64,000 bases of DNA from JBBSBL01 sp038251325. Lineage in GTDB: Bacteria; Actinomycetota; Thermoleophilia; Solirubrobacterales; Solirubrobacteraceae. The translations under genes were made by a program, and so were the position numbers. The notes under the pieces are model-generated. The model ran no database searches, was not told the DNA's origin, and worked only from the letters and a program-made list of their open reading frames with translations. The stretch lies in the NCBI GenBank assembly GCA_038251325.1, contig JBBSBL010000005.1, forward strand, positions 1-64,000, given 5' to 3'. Positions 7,816 through 16,675 of the stretch are shown here, in pieces (the stretch's first letter is position 1; each line of letters starts with the position of its first letter).

Positions 7816-8985
7816 TCAGGCCGGGTCTCCGGCCGCCTGGAGCGCGCGGCGCACCTGGTCGAGGTTGACCACGCCGCGCAGGACGCCGTCCCCGTCCACC
7901 GCCATGAGCGCGCCGTGGCGCCGCAGCGGCTCTGAGCCGAGCAGGGCCTCCAGCGGCGCCTCGACGTCCACGCGCCAGTCGCCCGCCGCCTCGGCGTCCA
8001 TGACGTCGCCGACCGTCACCGTCTGGTCGCCCGCGCGGGCTGCGCCGCGCACCCGCTCCTCCTGCGCGAGGCCGACGAAGCGGCCGAGCGCGTCGACCAC
8101 CGGGAACCACGACCAGCGGTAGCGCAGGAAGAACTCGTCCTCGGCGCGGACCACCGGGAGGTCGGCGGGGACGCTCACGGGGTGCTCGTCCATGATGTCG
8201 GCCACGGTGACGCCGTCGATCTGCTCGGTGAACCGGGTCTGGATCACCGCGCCGCGTGCCGCCTGTCCGATGAAGAAGGCGAGGAAGAGCCACCACAGCC
8301 CGCCGTAGTCCCCGCGCAGCAGCTGGTAGAGCCCGAAGCCCGCCATCAGCAGGGCGAAGAGCTGCCCCAGCCGCCCGGAGAACCGGGTCGCCCTGCCGCG
8401 GTCGCCGGTCACCTTCCAGGCGATGGAGCGCGCGATGCGGCCGCCGTCGAGCGGGAAGGCGGGCACGAGGTTGAACAGGAAGATGACGAGGTTCATCGTC
8501 ACCAGGAAGCTCAGCGCGAGCTGGACCGGCGTCACCACCTGACCGGTGGTCCGCAGCGTCGCCGTGTCGGTGAAGCTCCCATAGCCCTCAAAGGCGACGC
8601 CGAGCCCGAAGCAGGCCGCCGCCAGCAACAGCGAGACCAGCGGGCCCGCCGCCGAGATCCTGAACTCCTCGCCGGGCGAGCGGCTGTCGCGCTCCATCCG
8701 GGCCATCCCGCCCAGCAGCCAGAGGTCGATCTGGGGGACGCGGATCCCGGCCCGCCGCGCGGCCCAGGCGTGGCCGAGCTCATGGAGCACGAGCGAGCCG
8801 AAGAAGAGCAGCGCGGTCACCACGGCCGTGGCGAACGCGGTCGTGTCCGAGCTCGCCAGCACGTTGCGGAACGACTGCGAGAGCCAGAAGATCGCCAGGA
8901 AGAGGATCAGGAACCAGCTGAGGTCCACCCCGATCCGGATCCCGAAGACGGTGAACAGCTTGATCGTCCCTCCGCGGCCCGGCAT
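7816..8985 (-). CDS. Site-2 protease (M50) family metalloprotease with two CBS domains
   Basis: 389 aa polytopic membrane protein. The zinc motif HELGH is at residues 68-72 and the second ligand motif NLVPAFPLDGG at about 172-182, both in membrane segments. From about residue 250 two CBS domains follow (VADIMDEHPVSVPADLPV and VTVGDVMDAEAAG), which often bind adenosyl ligands and regulate attached activities. M50 enzymes cut membrane-embedded substrates such as anti-sigma factors, but no sigma/anti-sigma gene is nearby to suggest the substrate. It is divergent from the M32 peptidase gene. Confidence 0.9.
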   Translation of the reverse strand: MPGRGGTIKLFTVFGIRIGVDLSWFLILFLAIFWLSQSFRNVLASSDTTAFATAVVTALLFFGSLVLHELGHAWAARRAGIRVPQIDLWLLGGMARMERDSRSPGEEFRISAAGPLVSLLLAAACFGLGVAFEGYGSFTDTATLRTTGQVVTPVQLALSFLVTMNLVIFLFNLVPAFPLDGGRIARSIAWKVTGDRGRATRFSGRLGQLFALLMAGFGLYQLLRGDYGGLWWLFLAFFIGQAARGAVIQTRFTEQIDGVTVADIMDEHPVSVPADLPVVRAEDEFFLRYRWSWFPVVDALGRFVGLAQEERVRGAARAGDQTVTVGDVMDAEAAGDWRVDVEAPLEALLGSEPLRRHGALMAVDGDGVLRGVVNLDQVRRALQAAGDPA

Positions 8986-9053
8986 GGTGTGATGCTTGCA
9001 CAGCGGGACGCCGGCGCCGGTGTGAGCCCGGTGACGACGAACGAAGGAGCCAC

Positions 9054-10583
9054 ATGACGACGAGTGTGGACGCGCTGCGCGCGCGCCTCGCCGAGATCAC
9101 CGACCTGACCCGGACCGCGGGCCTGTTGAGCTGGGATCAGCAGACGATGATGCCGCCGCGAGGGTCCGGCGCCCGCGCCGAGGAGATGGCGACCCTGCAG
9201 CGGGTCCTCCACGAGCGGGCGACCCATCCCGAGCTCGGTCGCCTGCTCGACGCCGCCGGCGTCGAGGTCGACGTCGCCGACCTCGACGACGTCGATGCCG
9301 CCCTCGTCCGGGTGGGCCGCCGCGACCACGAGAAGGCCGTCCGGGTGCCCGCCGACCTCAGCGCCGACCTCGCGCGGGCGGCGGCGCACGGGCACGAGGC
9401 GTGGACCCGGGCGCGGGAGGCCGACGACTTCGGCGCCTTCCTCCCGTCGCTCGAGCGCAACCTCGAGCTCGCCGGTCGCTACGCCGCCTGTTTCCCGGAG
9501 GCCGCGACGCCCTACGACGCGCTGCTCGACGACTACGAGCCCGGGGCGACCGCCGCTGAGCTCGACGCGCGTTTCGGCGAGATCCGCGCCGGCCTCGTGC
9601 CGCTCATCGCCGCGATCGCCCACCGGGAGCCGCGCGAGGAGGGGCCGCTGCGCGACGACTACCCGGCCGACGCTCAGCGGGCGTTCGTGTGGCGGGTGAT
9701 CTCGGCGCTCGGCGCGGACGACGCCGCCTGGCGCCTGGACGAGTCGGTCCACCCGTTCTCGGCCGGGCTGGCGCAGGGGGACATCCGGGTGACGACGCGC
9801 TGCCGGCCCGGGCACCTCGGGCCCGCGCTCTTCTCGACGATCCACGAGTTCGGCCACGGCCTCTACGAGCACAACGTCGCGCCGGAGCTCGACCGCACCC
9901 CGCTGGCCGACGGCGCCTCGCTCGGCATCCACGAGTCCCAGAGCCGCCTGTGGGAGAACATCATCGGCCGCTCCGAGCCGTTCTGCCGCTGGCTGCTGCC
10001 GCGCGCCGCCGAGGCCTTCCCCGACGCGCTGGACGGCGTCGAGGTCGCCGCCTTCCACGCGGCGGCCAACCGGGTGGCGCCGTCGCTCATCCGCGTGGAG
10101 GCCGACGAGGCGACCTACCCGCTGCACATCGTCCTGCGCTTCGGGCTCGAGCGGGACCTGCTCGAGGGTCGCCTCGCCGCCCGCGACCTGCCCGCGGCCT
10201 GGAACGCGGGCATGGCGGACCTGCTCGGCGTCGAGGTGGAGAGCGATCGTCACGGGGTGCTGCAGGACGTCCATTGGGCGGAGGGGGCGATCGGCTACTT
10301 CCCGACCTACCTGCTCGGGAGCGCGATCTCGGCGCAGCTGTGGCAGTCGCTCGCGGCCGACGTCCCGGACGTCGAGGCGCGGATCGCGGCCGGCGACTTC
10401 GCGCCCGTGCGGGACTGGCTGCGCGAGCACGTCCACCGCCACGGGCGCAAGCTGCTGCCCGGCGAGCTGCTCGAGCGCGCGACGGGCCGGCCGCTCGACG
10501 TCGCCCCCTATCTCGACTACCTGCGCGACAAGTACGCGCGGCTCTACGACCTCGACTCGGACGCCGTCGCCGCGGAGGCGTAG
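9054..10583 (+). CDS. Carboxypeptidase Taq (M32) metallopeptidase
   Basis: 509 aa, about the usual M32 length, cytosolic. The zinc motif HEFGH lies in TIHEFGHGLYEHN, followed by the family block GIHESQSRLWENIIGRS that carries the third ligand. It removes C-terminal residues from peptides, except usually before proline. A clear Shine-Dalgarno (GAAGGAGC) precedes ATG, unlike many neighbours that look leaderless. A hairpin (10583-10597) separates it from the convergent acyl-CoA dehydrogenase gene. Confidence 0.94.
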   Translation: MTTSVDALRARLAEITDLTRTAGLLSWDQQTMMPPRGSGARAEEMATLQRVLHERATHPELGRLLDAAGVEVDVADLDDVDAALVRVGRRDHEKAVRVPADLSADLARAAAHGHEAWTRAREADDFGAFLPSLERNLELAGRYAACFPEAATPYDALLDDYEPGATAAELDARFGEIRAGLVPLIAAIAHREPREEGPLRDDYPADAQRAFVWRVISALGADDAAWRLDESVHPFSAGLAQGDIRVTTRCRPGHLGPALFSTIHEFGHGLYEHNVAPELDRTPLADGASLGIHESQSRLWENIIGRSEPFCRWLLPRAAEAFPDALDGVEVAAFHAAANRVAPSLIRVEADEATYPLHIVLRFGLERDLLEGRLAARDLPAAWNAGMADLLGVEVESDRHGVLQDVHWAEGAIGYFPTYLLGSAISAQLWQSLAADVPDVEARIAAGDFAPVRDWLREHVHRHGRKLLPGELLERATGRPLDVAPYLDYLRDKYARLYDLDSDAVAAEA

Positions 10584-10597
10584 GGCGCGCGGCGCCC
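10583..10597. terminator. Bidirectional hairpin between convergent genes
   Basis: GGGCGC (10583-10588), a 3-nt loop, then GCGCCC (10592-10597). It fits exactly between the TAG of the M32 gene and the stop of the minus-strand acyl-CoA dehydrogenase gene. There is no T-tract. Confidence 0.5.
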
Positions 10598-12271
10598 TCA
10601 GCCCGTCGGCGCGTGGCGCGCGACGATCGCGCCGAAGTCCGTGCCGGCCGGGAGCGTCCCGAAGGCGAGGCCGGCGTCGCCGCCCAGGCGCGCGGCGCAG
10701 AACGCGTCGGCGACCGCGGGCGGGCTGTGGCGGACCACGAGCGAGCCCTGGAGTGCCAGCGCCATGCGCTCGACGACCCGGCGGGCGCGCGGCTCGATCC
10801 CCTCCGGATCGGCGAACTCGGCCCGCAGGGCCGCGACGTGCGCGTCCAGGCGGGCGTCGGCGCCGGCCGCCTCGTCGAGCTCGGCGAAGAAGGCCTCCAG
10901 CGTCTCCGGCGAGCGGGAGAGCGCGCGCAGCACGTCGAGCGCCATGACGTTGCCCGACCCCTCCCAGATCGAGTTCAGCGGCGCCTCGCGGTAGAGCCGC
11001 GGCATCCCCGACTCCTCGACGTAGCCCGCGCCGCCGAGCACCTCGATCGCCTCGGCGGCGTGCGGGGGGCAGCGCTTGGTCGTCCAGTACTTCGCCACCG
11101 CGGTGGCCAGGCGCTTGAACCGCTCCTGCTGCGGGTCGTCGGGGGCCTCGTCGTAGGCGCGGGCGAGCCGCATCGCGGTGAGCGTGGCGGCCTCGGACTC
11201 CAGCGCGAGGTCGGCGAGCACGTTGCGCATGAGCGGCTGGTCGCTCAGCGTCCGGCCGAACGCGGCGCGGTGGGAGGCGTGGTTGATGGCGTGGGCGACG
11301 GCCATCCGCATCCCGGCCGCCGCGCCGATCGTGCAGTCCAGGCGGGTGTGCCCGACCATCTCGATGATCGTCGGCACGCCGCGGCCGGGCTCGCCCACCA
11401 TCCGCGACCACGCGCCGTGGTATTCGATCTCGCTGGAGGCGTTGGAGCGGTTGCCGAGCTTGTCCTTGAGCCGCTGGATGCGCATGCCGTTGCGCTCGCC
11501 GTCCGGCGTCCAGCGCGGGACGGCGAAGCAGGAGAGGCCCTCGTCGGTCTGGGCGAGGGTGAGGAAGACGTCGCACATCGGGGCCGAGCAGAACCACTTG
11601 TGCCCGTCCAGGCGGTACTCGGCGCCGCTGCCGCCCCCGTTCAGCGGGGTGGCCGTGGTGAGGTTGGCGCGCACGTCGGAGCCGCCCTGCTTCTCGGTCA
11701 TCGCCATCCCGGCCAGCGCGCCGGGCTTCTCCGTGGCCGGGCGGTTGGCGCCGTCGTAGGCGTAGGCGGTGAGCCGCGGCTCCCACTCGGCCGCCAGCTC
11801 GGGCTGGGCGCGGAGGGCCGGGACCACCGCGTAGGTCATCGAGATCGGGCACGAATGCCCGCCCTCGGCCATCGAGAGGGTCATGAATCCCGCCGCCCGC
11901 GCGACGTGGGCGCCGGGCCGGGGCTCGGCCCACGGCAGCGAGTGGAGGCCGTGCGTGGTGGCGATGCCCAGGAGCTCGTGCCAGGCCGGGTGGAACTCGA
12001 CCTCGTCGACCCGGTTGCCGTAGCGGTCGAAGGCGTGCAGCACGGGCGGGTGCTCGTTGGCCAGGCGGCCGGCCTCGAGCGTCTCGGCCGCGCCGGCGAT
12101 CGCGCCGACGGCGGCGGCGCGCTCCCGCGCCCAGCCCGCCCCCTCGCGCACGAGCGCCTCATCGAGCGGCCGGTTGGTGGTGAACAGGTTGAGGTCGGCG
12201 AGCGGCGGGGGCTGGTTGGGCGCCCGCAGGCGGGGGTCGGCGGTGGCGGCGGCATCGGTCGTGGCGGCCAT
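10598..12271 (-). CDS. AidB-like acyl-CoA dehydrogenase family protein
   Basis: 557 aa, close to E. coli AidB (541). NQPPPLADLNLFTTNRPL at the N-terminus and GMAMTEKQGGSDVRANLT in the flavin-binding middle domain are AidB hallmarks; most acyl-CoA dehydrogenases are near 380 aa. AidB binds FAD and DNA and is linked to alkylation-damage protection in E. coli, but its substrate is unsettled. The ATG at 12271 is chosen over an in-frame codon at 12331 because homology-like sequence starts after it. No ada or alkB gene lies nearby, so alkylation control is unproven here. Confidence 0.88.
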   Translation of the reverse strand: MAATTDAAATADPRLRAPNQPPPLADLNLFTTNRPLDEALVREGAGWARERAAAVGAIAGAAETLEAGRLANEHPPVLHAFDRYGNRVDEVEFHPAWHELLGIATTHGLHSLPWAEPRPGAHVARAAGFMTLSMAEGGHSCPISMTYAVVPALRAQPELAAEWEPRLTAYAYDGANRPATEKPGALAGMAMTEKQGGSDVRANLTTATPLNGGGSGAEYRLDGHKWFCSAPMCDVFLTLAQTDEGLSCFAVPRWTPDGERNGMRIQRLKDKLGNRSNASSEIEYHGAWSRMVGEPGRGVPTIIEMVGHTRLDCTIGAAAGMRMAVAHAINHASHRAAFGRTLSDQPLMRNVLADLALESEAATLTAMRLARAYDEAPDDPQQERFKRLATAVAKYWTTKRCPPHAAEAIEVLGGAGYVEESGMPRLYREAPLNSIWEGSGNVMALDVLRALSRSPETLEAFFAELDEAAGADARLDAHVAALRAEFADPEGIEPRARRVVERMALALQGSLVVRHSPPAVADAFCAARLGGDAGLAFGTLPAGTDFGAIVARHAPTG

Positions 12272-12353
12272 GCCCGCAGTCTCGCACGCGGGCGGGGGCA
12301 CGTCAGCCTGCGTGCGGCGGCCGCCGGTCACCTCGCGGCAAGGTCTTCGCCAC

Positions 12354-12359
12354 TAGCAT
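12354..12359 (+). promoter_or_regulatory. -10 box TAGCAT for the icd-mdh unit
   Basis: TAGCAT is followed by a leader of about 42 nt with a GAGGAG Shine-Dalgarno before ATG 12402. This promoter is leadered, in contrast to most others in the window. Confidence 0.45.
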
Positions 12360-12401
12360 CCGGCGCGTCCCGCACGCCATCGAGGAGACCGGACCCACCC
12401 C

Positions 12402-13496
12402 ATGCCCCACGACGTCACGCTGATCCCCGGCGACGGGACCGGGCCTGAGCTGGTCGAGGCGACGCGCCGCGTGCTCGAAGCGACCGGTGTCGAGCTCCGC
12501 TGGGACGAGCAGCCGGCCGGCGAGGACGTTTACGCCGCGGAGGGCACGCCGTTCCCCGAGCGCACGCTCGACTCGATCCGCCGCACCACGGTCGGCATCA
12601 AGGGCCCGACGACCACGCCCGTGGGCTCGGGCTTCCGCTCGGTGAACGTCCTGCTCCGCAAGGAGCTCGACCTCTACGCCTGCGTGCGGCCGTGCAAGGC
12701 CTACGCGGGCGTCCGCACCCGCTTCCCGGAGACCGACTTCGTGATCGTGCGGGAGAACACCGAGGGGATGTACGTCGGCATCGAGTTCGAGATCGGCACC
12801 GAGCCCCAGGCCGAGCTGCGCGCCACCGTCGAGCGCCTCGGCTTCACCATTCCGGAGCAGTCGGGGATCTCCCTGAAGTACATCTCCATCGCGGGCTCGG
12901 AGCGCATCGTCGAGTACGCGTTCCGCTACGCGGAGGAGCACGGGCGCCGCAAGGTGACCGCCGCGCACAAGGCGAACATCATGAAGTTCTCCGACGGCCT
13001 GTTCCTCGAGGTCGCGCGGCGGGTGGCCGAGCGTCACCCCGAGGTGGAGTTCGAGGACCGCATCATCGACAACCTGTGCAACCAGCTCGTCTCGCGGCCG
13101 GACGAGTACGACGTGGTCGTGCTGCCGAACCTCTACGGCGACATCGTCTCCGACCTCGGCGCCGGGATGATCGGCGGCCTCGGGCTCGCGCCCGGAGCGA
13201 ACGTCGGCGCCGACGCCGCGATGTTCGAGGCCACGCACGGCTCGGCCCCGAAGTACAAGGGCCAGAACAAGGTGAACCCGACCGCGCTGATGCTCTCCGG
13301 CGTCCTCATGCTCCACCACCTCGGCGAGCACGAGGCCGCCGACCGGATGGAGACGGCGATCGCCACGGTGCTCCAGAAGGGGGAGCGCGTGACCTACGAC
13401 CTCAAGCCCACGCGCGAGGACCCCACCGCCGTCGGCACCTCGCAGTACGCGGACGCCGTCATCGAGCAGCTCGCCGCGACCGCCGTCCGACCCTGA
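12402..13496 (+). CDS. NAD-type isocitrate dehydrogenase (isopropylmalate dehydrogenase superfamily)
   Basis: 364 aa. It opens with DVTLIPGDGTGPELVEAT. RSVNVLLRKELDLYACVRP is the substrate block with a Ser, and NLYGDIVSDLGAGMIGGLGLAPGANVG carries the metal-binding aspartates. ATHGSAPKYKGQNKVNPTA is the coenzyme-binding end, and the pattern resembles NAD-dependent isocitrate or homoisocitrate dehydrogenase more than LeuB. The malate dehydrogenase gene 26 nt downstream supports a TCA role, converting isocitrate to 2-oxoglutarate. 3-isopropylmalate dehydrogenase is the main alternative; no leu genes are adjacent. Confidence 0.85.
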   Translation: MPHDVTLIPGDGTGPELVEATRRVLEATGVELRWDEQPAGEDVYAAEGTPFPERTLDSIRRTTVGIKGPTTTPVGSGFRSVNVLLRKELDLYACVRPCKAYAGVRTRFPETDFVIVRENTEGMYVGIEFEIGTEPQAELRATVERLGFTIPEQSGISLKYISIAGSERIVEYAFRYAEEHGRRKVTAAHKANIMKFSDGLFLEVARRVAERHPEVEFEDRIIDNLCNQLVSRPDEYDVVVLPNLYGDIVSDLGAGMIGGLGLAPGANVGADAAMFEATHGSAPKYKGQNKVNPTALMLSGVLMLHHLGEHEAADRMETAIATVLQKGERVTYDLKPTREDPTAVGTSQYADAVIEQLAATAVRP

Positions 13497-13522
13497 TCTC
13501 ACCACCCCAAGGAGCCAGATCC

Positions 13523-14518
13523 GTGCCCTCCAAGCCCCCCGTCCGCGTGGCCGTGACCGGCGCCGCCGGCGCCATCGGCTACGCCCTGCTCTTCCGGATC
13601 GCCTCGGGCCAGATGCTCGGCCCCGACCAGCCGGTCGCGCTCCGTCTCCTGGAGATCCCGCAGGCCGTGGGGGCGCTCGAGGGCGTGGCGATGGAGCTCG
13701 ACGACTGCGCGTTCCCGCTGCTGGCCGGGATCGAGGGCACCGACGACCCGAAGGCGGCGTTCGACGGCGTGAACGTCGCGATCCTCGTCGGCGCCCGGCC
13801 GCGGACGAAGGGCATGGAGCGCGGCGACCTGCTCGAGGCCAACGGCGCGATCTTCACCGGGCAGGGCCAGGCGCTGAACGCCGGCGCGGCGGACGACGTG
13901 CGGGTGCTCGTGGTCGGCAACCCGGCGAACACCAACGCGCTGATCGCGATGCACAACGCGCCCGACGTGCCGCACGATCGCTTCAGCGCGATGACCCGCC
14001 TCGACCACAATCGCGCGATCGCCCAGCTCGCGAAGCAGACCGGCGCCGCCGTGGAGGAGATCGATCACCTGACGATCTGGGGGAACCACTCCGCCACGCA
14101 GTACCCCGATCTGTTCCACGCCCGCGTGCGGGGGCAGAACGCCGCCGAGGCGGTTGGCGACCAGGGCTGGATCGAGGACGACTTCATCCCGACCGTGGCC
14201 AAGCGCGGCGCCGCGATCATCGAGGCCCGCGGCGCTTCCAGCGCGGCGTCGGCGGCGAACGCCGCCATCGACCACACCCGCGACTGGCTGCTCGGCACCG
14301 CGGCGGACGACTGGGTCTCCGCCGCGATCCCCTCGACCGGCGCCTATGGCGTGGCCGAGGGGGTCATCTCCAGCTTCCCCGTGACGAGCCACGGCGGCGC
14401 TTGGCGCGTGGTCGAGGGGTTGGAGATCAATGACTTCTCACGCGCCCGCATCGACGCGAGCGTCGCCGAGCTGGGCGAGGAGCGCGATGCGGTGCGGGAG
14501 TTGGGGCTGATCGGGTAG
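13523..14518 (+). CDS. mdh: Malate dehydrogenase
   Basis: 331 aa. VRVAVTGAAGAIGYALLFRIASG is the NAD-binding start typical of the cytosolic-type bacterial MDH group. MTRLDHNRAIAQLA and IWGNHSATQYPDLFHA contain the catalytic Asp/His region. GTG is the start, with GGAG 8 nt upstream (13511). It oxidises malate to oxaloacetate. With isocitrate dehydrogenase upstream and sdhABE 6 kb away, it makes this part of the chromosome rich in TCA genes. Confidence 0.96.
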   Translation: MPSKPPVRVAVTGAAGAIGYALLFRIASGQMLGPDQPVALRLLEIPQAVGALEGVAMELDDCAFPLLAGIEGTDDPKAAFDGVNVAILVGARPRTKGMERGDLLEANGAIFTGQGQALNAGAADDVRVLVVGNPANTNALIAMHNAPDVPHDRFSAMTRLDHNRAIAQLAKQTGAAVEEIDHLTIWGNHSATQYPDLFHARVRGQNAAEAVGDQGWIEDDFIPTVAKRGAAIIEARGASSAASAANAAIDHTRDWLLGTAADDWVSAAIPSTGAYGVAEGVISSFPVTSHGGAWRVVEGLEINDFSRARIDASVAELGEERDAVRELGLIG

Positions 14519-14658
14519 GGCGCGTTGCGGGCGTCCCGGTCGCGCTTTCGTCGCCCGTGTGAGCGCCGGCTGGGAGAGCGGCGGCAAGGAAGGGAGGGAG
14601 AGCGGTCGCGGCCGGGTTGCCCGTGGCACGGCCGATGGCCCGGATCGTCGAACTCCAC

Positions 14659-14682
14659 CTTGGTCCCGCTCAGCGGGACTAA
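14659..14682. repeat. 24-bp hairpin element, copy 1 (also a possible terminator)
   Basis: GTCCCGC-TCA-GCGGGAC (14663-14679) forms a perfect 7-bp stem in the 201-nt gap between convergent mdh and the winged-helix gene. The surrounding 24 bp align without gaps to 50641-50664, sharing the core TCCCGnnCAGCGGGA. It may end transcription from both sides or belong to a dispersed repeat family. The rest of the gap (14519-14658, 14683-14719) shows nothing recognisable. Confidence 0.5.
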
Positions 14683-14719
14683 CTCGTCTCTCGGCACCGT
14701 TCGAGCCCCGCGCGCGCCC

Positions 14720-15127
14720 TCAGCCCGCCGGGTGCCAGCCCTTGCCCTCCTTGCGCACCAGCCCGTCGCTCTGGAGTGACGGCAGGATGCGGTACAGGTA
14801 GTTGGGTTTGATCTTCATCGCGTCCGCGAGCTCCGGGATGGTGATGCCCGGGCGCGTGCGGACGAGCTCCAGGGTCTGGTTGGAGCGCGTGGCCCCGCCG
14901 CGCCGGCGACGCCGCCGACGGGTGACGGTGCCCGAGCGGGTACCCGAACCGGAGCCGGGCGGCCGGCCGCGCCGGCGTCCGTTGCGAACCGGAGCGGGGG
15001 AGGCGCCCTTGACGCCCGAGAGCGCGGCCTTGGCCGCTTCGAGACGCTGATACTCGTCGACGAGCGGGCGAAGCTCCTTCAGGCGCGCCTCGATCTCACT
15101 CACCTTCGTGTCGAGAAAGTCTGCCAT
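14720..15127 (-). CDS. Small regulator: coiled coil, AT-hook and winged helix
   Basis: 135 aa. Residues 5-37 form an amphipathic helix (DTKVSEIEARLKELRPLVDEYQ) likely to dimerise. Residues 51-60 (RRRGRPPGSG) match an AT-hook, and a run of arginines follows at 70-76. From 84 to the end is a winged-helix fold (GITIPELADAMKIKPNYLYRILPSLQSDGLVRKEGKGW). It is predicted to bind DNA; targets are unknown. A 24-bp inverted repeat (15170-15193) just upstream may be its own operator. The Arg-rich linker could also act as a nucleoid-binding region. Confidence 0.7.
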   Translation of the reverse strand: MADFLDTKVSEIEARLKELRPLVDEYQRLEAAKAALSGVKGASPAPVRNGRRRGRPPGSGSGTRSGTVTRRRRRRRGGATRSNQTLELVRTRPGITIPELADAMKIKPNYLYRILPSLQSDGLVRKEGKGWHPAG

Positions 15128-15169
15128 CGGTGGGATGTCCCCTCTGGTCCGAGTGTCGGACCTTGCAGT

Positions 15170-15193
15170 GTGGTCAGTTCACTGTAACCACAT
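15170..15193. promoter_or_regulatory. Inverted repeat TGTGGT-n12-ACCACA
   Basis: Six-bp arms at 15170-15175 and 15188-15193 flank an inner CAGT/ACTG-type repeat. On the minus strand the interior contains TACAGT, a plausible -10 for the winged-helix gene starting at 15127. This placement fits an operator. Confidence 0.4.
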
Positions 15194-15218
15194 TCGGGCA
15201 CCGGACGCCGCCCGGTTC

Positions 15219-15665
15219 TCACCTTTCGAGCAACCGCTTGAGTTTTCGCAACGAGGCGTTCGCCTCCCGCTCGGAGATGCCGCCCATCAGCACCCGCCCG
15301 GCGACCGCGCCGAGCGGCCCGCCCGGCGCGCGGAACTCGTTGGTGTAGGCGAACCGCGTGCCGCCCTCGCCGTGGTCGCTCAACTCGTAGCTCGTGGTCG
15401 CGCGCGAGCGGGCCGGGCCGCGCCCCTCCCATGTCGCGCGATGCGGCGCATCGACCTCGGCGACCTTCCAGTGCACGGTGAAGTGCGCGCCGCGGATGCT
15501 CAGGGTCTGGGTGAGCTCGTCGCCGCGCTCCAGCTCACCCTTCGGCGCCGCGCGCAGCGCGTGATGGATCGTCACCCAGTCCTCCAGCCGTCGGGGATCC
15601 ATCACCACCGCCCACACCTGCGCGGGGGGGACGGCGATCTCGATGCCGGCCTCGACGACGCTCAT
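15219..15665 (-). CDS. SRPBCC (START-like) family protein
   Basis: 148 aa. VEAGIEIAVPPAQVWAVVMDPRRLEDWV is the typical N-terminal strand and helix of polyketide cyclase/dehydrase-like SRPBCC proteins. The fold encloses a hydrophobic ligand pocket, and a C-terminal amphipathic helix (SEREANASLRKLKRLLER) closes it. The ligand is unknown. It lies 16 nt after the NAD(P)-binding gene on the same strand and is probably cotranscribed with it, so the pair may act on the same small molecule or lipid. Confidence 0.82.
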   Translation of the reverse strand: MSVVEAGIEIAVPPAQVWAVVMDPRRLEDWVTIHHALRAAPKGELERGDELTQTLSIRGAHFTVHWKVAEVDAPHRATWEGRGPARSRATTSYELSDHGEGGTRFAYTNEFRAPGGPLGAVAGRVLMGGISEREANASLRKLKRLLER

Positions 15666-15681
15666 CGGACGGACCGTGGGC

Positions 15682-16593
15682 TCACCGGGCGGCGAGCGGC
15701 TCGGCCGCCTCCCAGTCGCGCAGCGCCCGCTCGACGGCTGCGTCGAAGCCGTGCAGGCGAACCCCCAGGAGCGGCGCCGCCACGCCGTCGCGCGGCAGGA
15801 GGTCCTCGCCGAGGCTCTCCATCAGCGGCCCCACGAGCCCCGGATCCTCCCCGGCGATCACGGCGGCCACCCGGCTCGCGATCGGCGTGAGGGTGACCGG
15901 AAGCGACACCGCGGGCCGGCCAACGAGCATGAGATCGCGGATGCGCTCGATGATCTCGCCGTAGGTGAGCACGTCGGGCCCCGCGACGTCGAGCGAGCGA
16001 CCGTCGGCGGCCGGGTCGCCGGCGGCTCGCGCCAGCAACTCGAGGATGTCGCGCTGGTCGATCGGGGCCGTGCGGTTGGACCGCCACGGCGGAAGCGCGA
16101 GCGCGGGCAGGCGCTCGACGAGGTGGACGAGGAAGCGGAACGACCGCGACCGTGCCCCGATGACGATCGACGCTCGGAACGCGGTGGATCCGGGCAGGTC
16201 CTCGAGCAGGCGCTCCTCGACCCCGAGGCGGCTCGCGAGGTGGGGCGAGGGCCGGCCCGCGGCCGGCACCAGGCCGCCGAGGTAGACGGCCTTGCGCACG
16301 CCCGCGCGCCGCGCCGCGGCGACGAAGTTCAGCGTCGCGCGCCGCTCGCGCTCGGGGAACGCGCCGTTCGCCGTGCCCTCCATTGCGTGGATCAGGTAGT
16401 AGGCCACCTCGACGCCGGCCATCGCCTCGTCGAGGCCGTCGCCGGTGAGGGCGTCGCCCGTCACGACCGGGACGTCGGCCCGCACGCGGGCTGGATCCCG
16501 GGCGAAGCCCACGACCTCGTGACCGTCCGCCGCGAGCCGCGGGACGAGTGCGTCGCCGACGAAGCCGCTGATGCCGGTGAGGAGGATGCGCAT
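15682..16593 (-). CDS. NAD(P)-binding atypical SDR protein
   Basis: 303 aa. MRILLTGISGFVGDALVPRLAADGHEVVGFARD is the Rossmann TGxxGxxG motif of extended/atypical short-chain dehydrogenases (NmrA/complex-I NDUFA9-like group). The classical YxxxK pair is replaced by a YYLIHAMEG segment, so it may bind cofactor without ordinary SDR catalysis. It precedes the SRPBCC gene. A hydrophobic stretch near 230-245 (PVTLTPIASRVAAVIAG) might contact the membrane. The substrate is unknown. Confidence 0.82.
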   Translation of the reverse strand: MRILLTGISGFVGDALVPRLAADGHEVVGFARDPARVRADVPVVTGDALTGDGLDEAMAGVEVAYYLIHAMEGTANGAFPERERRATLNFVAAARRAGVRKAVYLGGLVPAAGRPSPHLASRLGVEERLLEDLPGSTAFRASIVIGARSRSFRFLVHLVERLPALALPPWRSNRTAPIDQRDILELLARAAGDPAADGRSLDVAGPDVLTYGEIIERIRDLMLVGRPAVSLPVTLTPIASRVAAVIAGEDPGLVGPLMESLGEDLLPRDGVAAPLLGVRLHGFDAAVERALRDWEAAEPLAAR

Positions 16594-16675
16594 GCGGATG
16601 GGTACGCGGCCGGAGCGCGGCGAGCGCTTCGCCCCCGGTCACCGCGCCGAAGTCTGCGGAAAATGCGGGGACGCC

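Noticed and set aside
8907..11933. A 1008-codon minus-strand frame
   Set aside because: It crosses the M32 gene antisense and out-of-frame parts of the site-2 protease and AidB genes. Low-complexity Arg/Gly/Pro translation only.
10598..12331. Longer AidB-like start at 12331
   Set aside because: The extra 20 residues (TGGRRTQADVPPPACETAG) are not similar to the family, which begins shortly before NQPPPLADLN.
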